From contig JADFGH010000156.1 of assembly GCA_022567775.1 (NCBI GenBank), positions 1 to 5,896 on the forward strand: a DNA stretch of 5,896 bases, read 5' to 3'. The notes beneath the pieces were generated by a model, which made no database searches, was not told the DNA's origin, and was given only the letters and a program-made list of their open reading frames with translations. Origin of the DNA: Pseudomonadota bacterium. Its GTDB lineage: Bacteria; Pseudomonadota; Gammaproteobacteria; Steroidobacterales; Woeseiaceae. The position numbers were made by a program, and so were the translations under genes. Of the stretch, positions 1 through 5,896 are shown piece by piece. The stretch's first letter is position 1; each line of letters begins with the position of its first letter.

Positions 1-2
1 GG

Positions 3-614
3 CATCAGAACTGGTCGGCAGTACGTAACGAGTACGCACAATTGCCGGATTCATTTCAGCGCACTTTCCTGAAACCCGGCTACGATACTTTCGAGTTCGA
101 GTTTCCCGACCCCGATGGCGTTACGGTCTCGCTGGCGGACGAGAAATATGACGGCAAGGTCGTCCTGGTCATGATTGCCGGCACCTGGTGTCCGAACTGC
201 AATGACGAAGCCAGGTTTATGGCGCCGTTGCACAAGGAATACCGTGACCAGGGGCTGGAGGTCGTCGCGCTGCTATTTGAACACTTCGAGGAACATGAAG
301 TGGCTGCGGAACAGGTACGGAGATTTCGTGAGAAGTTCGATATCGAGTACGACACGCTGATCGCCGGAATTTCCGACAAGATCGAAGCGGCCAGGGTATT
401 GCCCGCATTAAGCGCGGTGCTCGCGTATCCGACAACCATTTTTATCGATCGCGGTGGCCGCGTACGGCAGATTCATACCGGGTTCTCGGGACCTGGCACA
501 GGTGAGCACTACGAGGAGCTGCAGCAAGAGTTCAGAGACCTGATCACAACCCTGCTTGCGGAACCCGTGGACCTGATTGAAGCGCTGACTTCGGATCAGG
601 CGCCGGCAGAATAA
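3..614 (+). CDS. TlpA-like thiol-disulfide oxidoreductase (redoxin family), 5' end outside the window
   Basis: This is a thioredoxin-fold protein of the TlpA/AhpC-TSA type, expected to reduce or exchange disulfides, usually outside the cytoplasm in this family. The frame is open to the left edge: before the first possible start codon (TTG at 42) it reads HQNWSAVRNEYAQ without a stop. That stretch runs smoothly into the domain, so I treat the gene as truncated by the window rather than starting at 42. The active site is WCPNC (CxxC at 189-200), followed by the usual thioredoxin helix. The cis-proline loop is AYPTTIF (Pro codon 429-431), and the strand after it reads FIDRGGRVRQIHTGFSGP. The C-terminal tail is acidic. 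Signal peptide and N-terminal domain cannot be seen; relatives as I remember them carry an extra domain before the redoxin part. It stops 44 bases before yajQ. The fold is clear; partner and location are not. Confidence 0.88.
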   Translation, partial: HQNWSAVRNEYAQLPDSFQRTFLKPGYDTFEFEFPDPDGVTVSLADEKYDGKVVLVMIAGTWCPNCNDEARFMAPLHKEYRDQGLEVVALLFEHFEEHEVAAEQVRRFREKFDIEYDTLIAGISDKIEAARVLPALSAVLAYPTTIFIDRGGRVRQIHTGFSGPGTGEHYEELQQEFRDLITTLLAEPVDLIEALTSDQAPAE

Positions 615-648
615 GAAACCGATAGTGTAAGAATTTCTGAATTGGACT

Positions 649-653
649 GGAGG
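649..653 (+). promoter_or_regulatory. Strong Shine-Dalgarno site of yajQ
   Basis: GGAGG lies five bases before the ATG at 659. It is the best ribosome binding site in the window and fixes the yajQ start. It implies efficient translation independent of the upstream redox gene, whose stop is 34 bases earlier. Confidence 0.85.
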
Positions 654-658
654 AAACA

Positions 659-1141
659 ATGCCATCATTCGATGTTGTGAGTGATTTCGACGCTCACGAA
701 GCAAGCAACGCTGTTGACCAGGCAAATCGCGAGGTCAGCAATCGCTTTGACTTCAAAGGCACGGGCTCGAAATTCGAGCTCGATGGGCAGCTGATTTCGC
801 TAACCAGCCAGGCCGATTTTCAGCTCAAGCAAATGCTCGACATCCTGCGCCAAAAGCTGGCAAAGCGTGGCATTGATATCGCCTGTATGAAAGAGGAAGA
901 GCCCGAAATCACCGGCAGCGAAGCGCGGCAGAAGGTTATCCTGCGGAAAGGCATCGAGACGCCGCTCGCGAGAGACCTTGTCAAGCAGATCAAGAGCAGC
1001 AAGCTGAAGGTGCAGACGGCGATCCAGGGCGACAAGCTCAGGGTGAGCGGCAAGAAGCGGGATGACCTGCAGTCTGTAATCTCGTTGCTGAAAGCAGCCG
1101 ATATAGACCTGCCGTTGCAGTACGAAAATTTTCGCGACTGA
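659..1141 (+). CDS. yajQ: YajQ family nucleotide/c-di-GMP binding protein
   Basis: This is a small cytosolic protein of the YajQ (UPF0234) family. Members bind nucleotides, and the Xanthomonas member binds cyclic di-GMP and works with a transcription factor to control virulence genes. The 160 residues match the family's usual length of about 160. Hallmarks are the start MPSFDVVSDFD, the segment NAVDQANREVSNRFDFKGT near residues 17-36, the helix around LDILRQKLAKRGI, the second-domain segment IKSSKLKVQTAIQGDKLRVSGKKRDDLQ and the terminal NFRD. This fits the two ferredoxin-like (RRM-like) half-domains of the family. The ATG is set by the GGAGG site five bases upstream. The stop lies 14 bases before the likely ppc start, so the two are probably one transcript. 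Family assignment is very secure. Whether this copy binds c-di-GMP rather than another nucleotide cannot be read from the sequence. Confidence 0.96.
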   Translation: MPSFDVVSDFDAHEASNAVDQANREVSNRFDFKGTGSKFELDGQLISLTSQADFQLKQMLDILRQKLAKRGIDIACMKEEEPEITGSEARQKVILRKGIETPLARDLVKQIKSSKLKVQTAIQGDKLRVSGKKRDDLQSVISLLKAADIDLPLQYENFRD

Positions 1142-1143
1142 TA

Positions 1144-1150
1144 GAAAGGG
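1144..1150 (+). promoter_or_regulatory. Shine-Dalgarno site that decides the ppc start
   Basis: GAAAGGG sits five bases before the ATG at 1156. The in-frame GTG at 1150 overlaps this site and would have no spacer at all, so the ATG is the more credible start and the protein is two residues shorter than the longest frame. Confidence 0.7.
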
Positions 1151-1155
1151 TGCCG

Positions 1156-3885
1156 ATGCACAAAGCGTTACGCAGGCAGGACATCACGTTTGAGGATAAA
1201 CACCAGGCCTTGCGGGATGACGTACGCACGCTTGGCACGCTGGTCGGGGAGCTCCTGAAAGACCAGGGGGGCGACGAGCTTTTCGACGTTGTCGAGACCG
1301 CGCGCCTGAGATCGATTCGCCGTCGCGAAGGAAATGAGATTCCTGGTGAAGGGCTGGCCGAACTGGTCGGGGACCTTGATCTTTCGCTGGCGATGCAGGT
1401 CATCCGTGCGTTTTCAACCTATTTTCAGATGGTCAACACGGCGGAAAAAGTGCATCGCATTCGCCGCCGCAGGGCCTACCTGCAGGAAGTTGGCCAGTAT
1501 CAGCCGGGCGGCCTCGAAGAAACCATGGTCAAACTCAAGGCCGCCGGGCTGGACCTGCCTGCGCTGCAAAATCTGCTCAACCGGATTTGTATCGAGCCGG
1601 TATTCACCGCACACCCGACCGAACCGACGCGCCGCACGATTCTTCGCAAGGAACAGCGCATCGTCAGGCACCTGATCGATATGCTCAATCCGACAATGAC
1701 AGTCCAGGAAACCCACACCTGTCTTGAGAACATCAAGCTGGAGATGACGACCGGTTGGCAGACCGATGAAAACCCGTCGGAACAGATGACTGTTGCCGAC
1801 GAACTCGAGCACGTAATGTTCTTCATGACCGACGTCCTGTACAGGGCAATGCCGCCGTTTTACGAGGATATTGAAAACGCGGCCATCCGGGTCTATGGCG
1901 ATGAAGGGAAGCAACTGCAGGTCCCCGGGATGATCAGGTTCGCATCATGGGTCGGCGGGGATATGGACGGCAATCCAAACGTCAATGCCAAGACGATTCG
2001 CTCAACGCTCGCCCGCCAGCGGTCCCTGGTTCTCGATCTGTATTATCGGGAATGCCGCAATCTTTCGGCAAAACTCAGTCAGTCGATTCGTCGCATCGCC
2101 GTTGACCAGGTAATACTGAGTAAGATCGAACATTATCGCAGCATGTTTCAACAGGCCTACCACGCTGTGCCGGCGAGGCACAGGGACATGCCTTATCGCG
2201 TCTTTTTGCGTCTCGTACAGGCGAGACTGCAGGCTACCTACGATGATGACGCCTATCCCTATGAGAACGTTAGCCAGTTCCGCGCCGACATTCAGTTAGT
2301 CGCACAAAGCCTCGATGCAAACAAGGGGGAGCATGCCGGCTTGTTCGCTGTAAAACGCTTGTTGCGAAGGATCGATACCTTCGGTTTTCATTTTCTGACG
2401 CTTGACGTGCGGCAGGATGCGCTCGTGCACCGCCAGGTCGTCGGTGAATTGCTGGGCGAGGACGATTGGCTGGACTGGAAACCGGAGGATCGGGTAAAGC
2501 GAATCATCGAAGCGATTGAGTTACGGGATTCAGCACCGGATTCACAGAGCGTGAATGCACGCAAGACACTGGCTGTGTTCCAGGCGATTGCCTTATGCAA
2601 GCGCAAGTACGGCGATCACGCGATCGGACCATTCATTGTCAGCATGACACAGGGGCCGGACGACATATTGTCGGTGCTGCTGCTTGCCAACTGGAGCGAA
2701 TTGCACAATCGTCACTTCGAAGTGCCGCTGGACATCGCCCCCCTGCTGGAAACCGTCGACGATCTTCACAAGGGGCAGGAAATCCTCCGGTCTCTCCTTG
2801 GAAACAATTTGTATCGAGCGCACCTGCAGCGACGATCGAATCGGCAGATCGTGATGATCGGCTACTCTGACAGCAACAAGGATGCGGGTCTTGCATCAGC
2901 GCGTTGGGCATTGCAAGAAGCACAGACTGATCTCGCCCGGGTCTTCAGGGAACATGATATCGAGCTGAATCTTTTTCACGGCCGGGGCGGCACAATCAGC
3001 CGCGGCGGCGCCAAAACGCACGCGGCAGTGCTCGGCGCGCCACCTGGCACGGTCAACGGCCGATTGCGCGTCACCGAACAGGGCGAAATCATCAATGAAA
3101 AGTACGGCCTGCGGGGAATCGCCTTGCGAACGCTCGAGCAGGCGGTGGGATCTGTCGCGCTGGCGACAGCGATGCCGGAACATCGTGGCAACGACATGCC
3201 GGAGTGGCACGAGATGATGCAGGTCATCGCCGATGTCAGCCGGGACACTTATCGTAAGCTTGTTTTCGAGTCGCCGCGGTTCTACGAATATTTTCGGCGC
3301 GGAACGCCAATTGATCTGATCGAGCGCATGCGAATCGGCTCTCGCCCGGCCTCGCGGCGCGGCGGCGAAGGGGTCGAGGATCTGCGGGCCATACCCTGGG
3401 TGTTTGCGTGGACGCAGACCCGGCTCATGCTGCCTGGCTGGTACGGTCTTGGAAGCGGCCTCGTCGCGGCAGGCAAGCAGTTTGATGACGCAGCATTCCG
3501 GGAGATGTTCAGTGAGTGGTATTTCATGCGGGCACTGACCGCCGATGCCGAGATGGTACTCGCAAAAGCAGACATCGGAATTGCGCGATACTACTCCAAG
3601 CTGGCCGGCGAACTGCACGAGGAGTTCTTTCCGATTATCGAAAAGGAATTCGAACTGACCTGCGAGTTGATACTTGACTATTCAAACCACGATGCATTGC
3701 TGGACGGCGATACCACGCTGCAACGGGCAATCATGCTGAGGAACCCCTACGTCGATCCGATGAGTTTGCTGCAAGTCGATCTGCTGGGCCGCTGGCGTGA
3801 AACAAACTACGAAGATCAGGATTTGTTCAGCGCCCTGCTTGCAAGCGTTAACGGTATTGCACAGGGATTGCAAAACACCGGCTAA
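1156..3885 (+). CDS. ppc: Phosphoenolpyruvate carboxylase
   Basis: This cytosolic enzyme converts phosphoenolpyruvate and bicarbonate to oxaloacetate and phosphate, refilling the TCA cycle. At 909 residues it is slightly longer than the E. coli enzyme (883). Residues that I align by eye with the E. coli active site are present: His153 in FTAHPTE (E. coli His138), Arg419 in LDVRQ (Arg396), the metal ligands Glu532 and Asp572 (Glu506, Asp543), Lys575 in GYSDSNKDAG (Lys546), and His608/Arg610 in FHGRGG (His579/Arg581). GGDMDGNP is at 267-274. The aspartate/malate inhibitor site also looks intact: Arg616, Lys804, Arg862 and Asn907 (E. coli Arg587, Lys773, Arg832, Asn881), so feedback inhibition by aspartate is expected. 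The gene ends with the typical NTG. A GTG at 1150 is the alternative start. It lies 14 bases after yajQ, suggesting co-transcription. A REP element starts 14 bases after the stop. The gene appears complete and functional. Confidence 0.98.
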   Translation: MHKALRRQDITFEDKHQALRDDVRTLGTLVGELLKDQGGDELFDVVETARLRSIRRREGNEIPGEGLAELVGDLDLSLAMQVIRAFSTYFQMVNTAEKVHRIRRRRAYLQEVGQYQPGGLEETMVKLKAAGLDLPALQNLLNRICIEPVFTAHPTEPTRRTILRKEQRIVRHLIDMLNPTMTVQETHTCLENIKLEMTTGWQTDENPSEQMTVADELEHVMFFMTDVLYRAMPPFYEDIENAAIRVYGDEGKQLQVPGMIRFASWVGGDMDGNPNVNAKTIRSTLARQRSLVLDLYYRECRNLSAKLSQSIRRIAVDQVILSKIEHYRSMFQQAYHAVPARHRDMPYRVFLRLVQARLQATYDDDAYPYENVSQFRADIQLVAQSLDANKGEHAGLFAVKRLLRRIDTFGFHFLTLDVRQDALVHRQVVGELLGEDDWLDWKPEDRVKRIIEAIELRDSAPDSQSVNARKTLAVFQAIALCKRKYGDHAIGPFIVSMTQGPDDILSVLLLANWSELHNRHFEVPLDIAPLLETVDDLHKGQEILRSLLGNNLYRAHLQRRSNRQIVMIGYSDSNKDAGLASARWALQEAQTDLARVFREHDIELNLFHGRGGTISRGGAKTHAAVLGAPPGTVNGRLRVTEQGEIINEKYGLRGIALRTLEQAVGSVALATAMPEHRGNDMPEWHEMMQVIADVSRDTYRKLVFESPRFYEYFRRGTPIDLIERMRIGSRPASRRGGEGVEDLRAIPWVFAWTQTRLMLPGWYGLGSGLVAAGKQFDDAAFREMFSEWYFMRALTADAEMVLAKADIGIARYYSKLAGELHEEFFPIIEKEFELTCELILDYSNHDALLDGDTTLQRAIMLRNPYVDPMSLLQVDLLGRWRETNYEDQDLFSALLASVNGIAQGLQNTG

Positions 3886-3899
3886 AAGCCAAGGTATAC

Positions 3900-3925
3900 A
3901 ATCGCTCGCTGGGGCGAGCTCCTAC
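3900..3925 (-). repeat. REP element copy 1 (GTAG-headed palindrome)
   Basis: Read on the minus strand, the copy starts with GTAGGAG and continues into a perfect 6-bp stem, GCTCGC and GCGAGC, around a CCCA loop (stem 3904-3909 with 3914-3919), then ends in GATT. A 5' GTAG tetranucleotide followed by a short GC-rich hairpin is the signature of REP elements mobilised by RAYT transposases. It lies 14 bases after the ppc stop and matches copy 3 at 23 of 24 aligned bases. No T-run follows, so it is not a classical intrinsic terminator, though the hairpin could protect or end the ppc transcript. Confidence 0.85.
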
Positions 3926-3962
3926 GGGTTCAATCGTTACGCTCAATTCTTGCACTAAAGAT

Positions 3963-4010
3963 CAATCCGCACCCGTCATTGTGCATACATTCTGCCGTAA
4001 AGGCGGATTG
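3963..4010. repeat. Short 48-base inverted-repeat unit next to REP copy 2
   Basis: CAATCCGC (3963-3970) is perfectly inverted as GCGGATTG (4003-4010), enclosing 32 bases that contain no gene. The right arm runs into REP copy 2. It may be a hairpin in the 3' region of ppc or the remnant of a larger palindromic unit. An 8-bp match over this distance could also be chance. Confidence 0.4.
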
Positions 4011-4025
4011 GGAGCGAGCTCCTAC
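4007..4025 (-). repeat. REP element copy 2, degenerate, overlapping a stop codon
   Basis: On the minus strand it reads GTAGGAGCTCGC, identical for 12 bases to copy 1 and exactly 100 bases downstream of it in the same orientation. It then diverges into TCCCAAT instead of the normal loop and stem. GGAGC (4011-4015) and GCTCC (4018-4022) can still pair, but with a loop too small to close fully. The TAG of the head is the stop codon of the minus-strand cysteine-cluster gene. Confidence 0.65.
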
Positions 4026-4447
4026 AGCTGTCGCAATACGGTCCACTGTCCTGTCTCGGTCTCCGATACCACTTTGCCCTTTGCCGAGATGCCGGCCTCA
4101 TGTACTGAGTCGGGATCGCCGGTCAGCAGCGGATGCCATTCCGGCAGATCCTTGCCGTCCGCAAGTCGTCGATAAGCGCAACTATCCGGCAGCCAGTTAA
4201 ACGTCTCGGGTTCGTCGACAGAAAGCACCAGGCAGCTGGCAACCTTTTTCGCACGCGCAGCATAATTGGTACAGCGGCAGGTCTGTGTATCCAGCAGCCG
4301 GCAGGCCACATCCGTGAAGTAGACGTCACCGGTTTCCTCGTCCTCGAGTTTCTGTAAACAGCACAGCGCGCAGCCGTCACAAAGTGACTCCCACTCAGCT
4401 GTAGACATCTCCGCAAGCGATTTGCGTTTCCAGAATTCATCCGTCAT
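4022..4447 (-). CDS. ycgN: UPF0260 / YcgN family cysteine cluster protein
   Basis: This is a 141-residue cytosolic protein of the UPF0260 family (E. coli YcgN), belonging to the wider group of zinc- or iron-chelating CxxCxxCC proteins. Its biochemical role is not established. The cluster CDGCALCC is at residues 23-30, followed by conserved cysteines in DVACRLLDTQTCRCTNY, SCLVL and DSCAYR, and by the family segment LADGKDLPEWHPLLTG. These eight or more cysteines point to a bound metal or Fe-S centre. The start is supported by GAGAG at 4454-4458, six bases before the ATG, and by the family start (xFWxxKSLxEMSxxEWESLCDGC). The C-terminus after GKVVSETE looks shorter than in E. coli YcgN (about 150 residues), and its stop codon lies inside a REP copy, so the tail may have been trimmed. 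It is divergent from the dehydrogenase gene and convergent with ppc. Confidence 0.93.
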   Translation of the reverse strand: MTDEFWKRKSLAEMSTAEWESLCDGCALCCLQKLEDEETGDVYFTDVACRLLDTQTCRCTNYAARAKKVASCLVLSVDEPETFNWLPDSCAYRRLADGKDLPEWHPLLTGDPDSVHEAGISAKGKVVSETETGQWTVLRQL

Positions 4448-4484
4448 CGTTCGCTCTCATTAATCAGAGAATAACCGATAATTC
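4448..4484. other. 37-base divergent intergenic gap
   Basis: Only 37 bases separate two divergent start codons. The minus strand has a usable Shine-Dalgarno (GAGAG, 4454-4458). On the plus strand only AGAGA at 4466-4470 is present, 14 bases from the ATG, which is too far to be a good site. I see no convincing promoter on either strand; the -35/-10 elements probably reach into the opposing genes. Confidence 0.5.
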
Positions 4485-5444
4485 ATGAAAGCAGTTTTTC
4501 TCGACTTCGGAACCATGGGTGCGGCCGAGCTCGATCCGTCGCCGCTGGCGGAAGTGGTGCCGGATTTCGAGGTCTTTGACAGCACGCCACAGGAACTCGT
4601 GGCTGAGCGGATCGACGGTGTGGACTTCGTTTTTGCGAACAAGGCCCGTTTGACGAAGGAGATCATATCGAACGCCGGTAGCCTGCAGTTTATTGGACTA
4701 ACCGCAACCGGCGTCGACAATGTCGATCTCGACGCCGCCAAAAATCACGATGTTGCCGTTTGTAATATTCGTGCTTATTGTACTCAGTCGATCGTTGAAC
4801 ACGTATTCGCGGTGTTATTGAATCTCACGCACAGTGTCCGTCAATACGATCGAATTGTTCGTGCCGGGGCATGGCAGCAGGCTGACAACTTTTGCATGCT
4901 CGAATTTCCGATTCGGGAACTATCCGCAATGACAATTGGAATCGTAGGCCTCGGCGTGCTGGGCACTGGTGTTGCGAATATGGCGCGGAAGTTCGGCATG
5001 TCGGTCATGGTTGCACGACGTCCTGGCCAGCCGGCAACCGCGGATGATGGCCGTTTTGATATCAGACATATCCTGCAACAGTGCGATGTCCTATCGCTGC
5101 ATTGCCCTCTCACCGGGAAAACGCGCGGACTGATCGGCGCCCGCGAACTCGAACTCATGAAACCCGGCGCCATACTTATTAACACGGCGCGCGGCGGTTT
5201 GATTGATACCGCTGCACTGGTGGAGGCACTGAATAACGGCACGATCGCCGCAGCAGCCATCGATGTATTGCCACAGGAACCGCCGGTCGACGGTGACCCG
5301 CTGCTGGGCTACGAGGGCGACAATCTCATCCTCACACCGCATATCGCCTGGGGCACAGTCGAGGCGCGGCAAACTGCGATCAATGAAGTTGCCGCTAATG
5401 TACGGTCGTTTCTGGCGGGGGAAACGAGAAACAGAGTGGTCTGA
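4485..5444 (+). CDS. D-2-hydroxyacid dehydrogenase, glycerate dehydrogenase / hydroxypyruvate reductase type
   Basis: This is a cytosolic NAD(P)-dependent oxidoreductase of the D-isomer-specific 2-hydroxyacid dehydrogenase family, 319 residues (normal length). An N-terminal catalytic half, with GLTATGVDNVDLDAA near 71-85 and CNIRAYCTQSIVEHVFA near 93-109, surrounds a Rossmann domain with GLGVLG at 155-160. The catalytic trio is Arg236 (NTARGG), Glu265 (PQEPP) and His286 (TPHIAWG). The AYCT and TPHIAWG contexts resemble glycerate dehydrogenases (HprA), which reduce hydroxypyruvate and often glyoxylate. After the second strand of the Rossmann fold the sequence is VARRPGQ: two arginines stand where NAD-specific enzymes have an acidic residue, suggesting a preference for NADPH. 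The MKAVFLDF start fits the first strand of the family, though its ribosome site is weak. It ends 27 bases from the convergent Nudix gene. Family is secure; substrate is inferred, so hprA is not assigned firmly. Confidence 0.93.
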   Translation: MKAVFLDFGTMGAAELDPSPLAEVVPDFEVFDSTPQELVAERIDGVDFVFANKARLTKEIISNAGSLQFIGLTATGVDNVDLDAAKNHDVAVCNIRAYCTQSIVEHVFAVLLNLTHSVRQYDRIVRAGAWQQADNFCMLEFPIRELSAMTIGIVGLGVLGTGVANMARKFGMSVMVARRPGQPATADDGRFDIRHILQQCDVLSLHCPLTGKTRGLIGARELELMKPGAILINTARGGLIDTAALVEALNNGTIAAAAIDVLPQEPPVDGDPLLGYEGDNLILTPHIAWGTVEARQTAINEVAANVRSFLAGETRNRVV

Positions 5445-5448
5445 ATGG

Positions 5449-5474
5449 AATCGCTCGCCGGGGCGAGCTCCTTA
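5449..5474 (-). repeat. REP element copy 3, filling a convergent gap
   Basis: The stem GCTCGC (5453-5458) and GCGAGC (5463-5468) is identical to that of copy 1, with one change in the loop (CGGG against TGGG on the plus strand). Flanks AATC and TCCT are also shared. On the minus strand the head reads TAAGGAG instead of GTAGGAG, and that TAA (5472-5474) is the stop codon of the Nudix gene. The element occupies almost all of the 27 bases between two convergent stop codons and is the only candidate there for a shared two-way transcript end. Confidence 0.8.
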
Positions 5475-5894
5475 AGTGCCTATGACTTGCCGCGCCCATC
5501 GCACGACCAAACGGACGCGAGGGGAGGAAATATCATATGCACTATCGAAAGCTATCCACCGGTATTGGTGTTGTTCCGGGCGGCCGAGTTCGGGTGATAT
5601 ACCCATCTCAACTTCTTCTTCTTCGGTCCTGGCCAGGAAATAGCGGGCAACTTTGCCCTGGTTGTACGGTCCTGTATCTGTAAATCGCTCACCCCAGTCG
5701 AAGGAAAGGTCCGTTATGCCGGTTTCTTCACCAACCTCGCGCACTGCTGCCTGCATCGGCGATTCACCAGCTTCGCGAATACCTTTTGGGAAATCCCAGT
5801 TCCGGTATGCGCGCAGCATTAACGTCACCCAGCCAGACTCCGTCTTGCGAACCAGGACAGCGCCGCAGGACAGTTTGTCAGGCTGTTCACCCAT
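5472..5894 (-). CDS. Nudix hydrolase, diadenosine-polyphosphate type
   Basis: This is a Nudix-fold pyrophosphohydrolase of 140 residues, cytosolic, that cleaves a nucleoside diphosphate linked to another group using bound Mg2+ or Mn2+. The Nudix box at 38-60 is a perfect match to GX5EX7REUXEEXGU: Gly38, Glu44, Arg52, Glu53, Glu56, Glu57, Gly59, Ile60. The context (KLSCGAVLVRK at the start, LRAYRNWDFPKG before the box, YNQGKVARYFLA and ELGRPEQHQYRWIAFD after it) resembles asymmetric Ap4A hydrolases and related bacterial enzymes. Substrate is therefore a guess, with NADH or other dinucleotide substrates possible. An acidic run (EEEEVE) sits at 91-96. The ATG at 5892-5894 lies two bases from the window edge, so its ribosome site is not visible and a start further upstream cannot be excluded. 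The TAA stop overlaps REP copy 3. Confidence 0.93.
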   Translation of the reverse strand: MGEQPDKLSCGAVLVRKTESGWVTLMLRAYRNWDFPKGIREAGESPMQAAVREVGEETGITDLSFDWGERFTDTGPYNQGKVARYFLARTEEEEVEMGISPELGRPEQHQYRWIAFDSAYDISSPRVRLVVRWARQVIGT

Positions 5895-5896
5895 CA

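Noticed and set aside
42..614. TTG at 42 as the true start of the redoxin gene
   Set aside because: The frame is open to the window edge with protein-like sequence upstream, and no ribosome site precedes the TTG, so the gene most likely begins outside the window.
2896..3618. A 240-codon minus-strand open frame inside ppc
   Set aside because: It lies wholly antisense to conserved PEP carboxylase catalytic sequence; its composition is that of a GC-rich shadow and no domain is recognisable.
3880..3890. GGCT-AAA-AGCC hairpin over the ppc stop codon as a terminator
   Set aside because: A four-pair stem with a three-base loop and no following T-run is too weak; the REP just downstream is a better candidate for a transcript boundary.
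3950..3965. TTGCA...ATCAA as an FNR/Anr-type operator
   Set aside because: The spacing is 16 bases rather than 14, the left half is imperfect, and it lies in a convergent gap where no promoter is expected.
3979..4357. Plus-strand open frames of 64-74 codons across the cysteine-cluster gene region
   Set aside because: They are antisense shadows of the clearly conserved minus-strand UPF0260 gene and show no family features or ribosome sites.
4437..4460. Seven-residue upstream reading frame (ATG at 4460 on the minus strand) overlapping the cysteine-cluster gene start
   Set aside because: It is too short to distinguish from chance, and its ATG lies next to the likely Shine-Dalgarno of the real gene, with no ribosome site of its own.
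4477..4482. GATAAT as a -10 box for the dehydrogenase gene
   Set aside because: It ends two bases before the ATG, so transcription would start inside the gene; no matching -35 box is seen.
1156..5444. ppc and a hydroxypyruvate reductase-like gene in one window, as in a serine-cycle cluster of methylotrophs
   Set aside because: The genes are not in one operon (a minus-strand gene and two REPs lie between them), and no serine-glyoxylate aminotransferase, malate thiokinase, malyl-CoA lyase or glyA is visible. Both enzymes are common housekeeping functions.

Overview
The window looks like a stretch of ordinary gammaproteobacterial chromosome. The evidence is a YajQ protein and a UPF0260/YcgN-type cysteine-cluster protein that both resemble their E. 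coli counterparts, a bacterial-type phosphoenolpyruvate carboxylase with the enterobacterial allosteric residues, and interspersed palindromic REP elements with a GTAG head of the kind known from Xanthomonas/Stenotrophomonas and Pseudomonas. I lean towards a Xanthomonadales- or Woeseiales-like lineage, at low confidence. Coding density is very high. There is no RNA gene, CRISPR array, complete mobile element or phage gene.

Left part (1-3885, all + strand): a TlpA-like thiol-disulfide oxidoreductase whose 5' end lies outside the window, then yajQ (nucleotide/c-di-GMP binding protein), then ppc (phosphoenolpyruvate carboxylase). The gaps are 44 and 14 bases (14 if ppc starts at its better-supported ATG), so yajQ and ppc are very probably co-transcribed, and the redox gene may belong to the same unit.

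Middle (3886-4484): a 136-base convergent gap holds two REP copies exactly 100 bases apart and a short inverted repeat. It is followed by a UPF0260 cysteine-cluster gene on the minus strand. A 37-base divergent gap then leads to the next gene.

Right part (4485-5896): a D-2-hydroxyacid dehydrogenase of the glycerate dehydrogenase/hydroxypyruvate reductase type on the plus strand converges on a Nudix hydrolase on the minus strand. The 27 bases between their stop codons are almost entirely a third REP copy.

I found no new multi-gene system. The most interesting structure is the REP set. All three copies point the same way and lie only in the two convergent gaps. In both gaps the REP head abuts or forms the stop codon of the minus-strand gene (TAG or TAA followed by GGAGCTCGC). 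The enzymes are housekeeping functions: thiol redox, c-di-GMP/nucleotide sensing, anaplerotic carboxylation, hydroxypyruvate or glyoxylate reduction and nucleotide clean-up.
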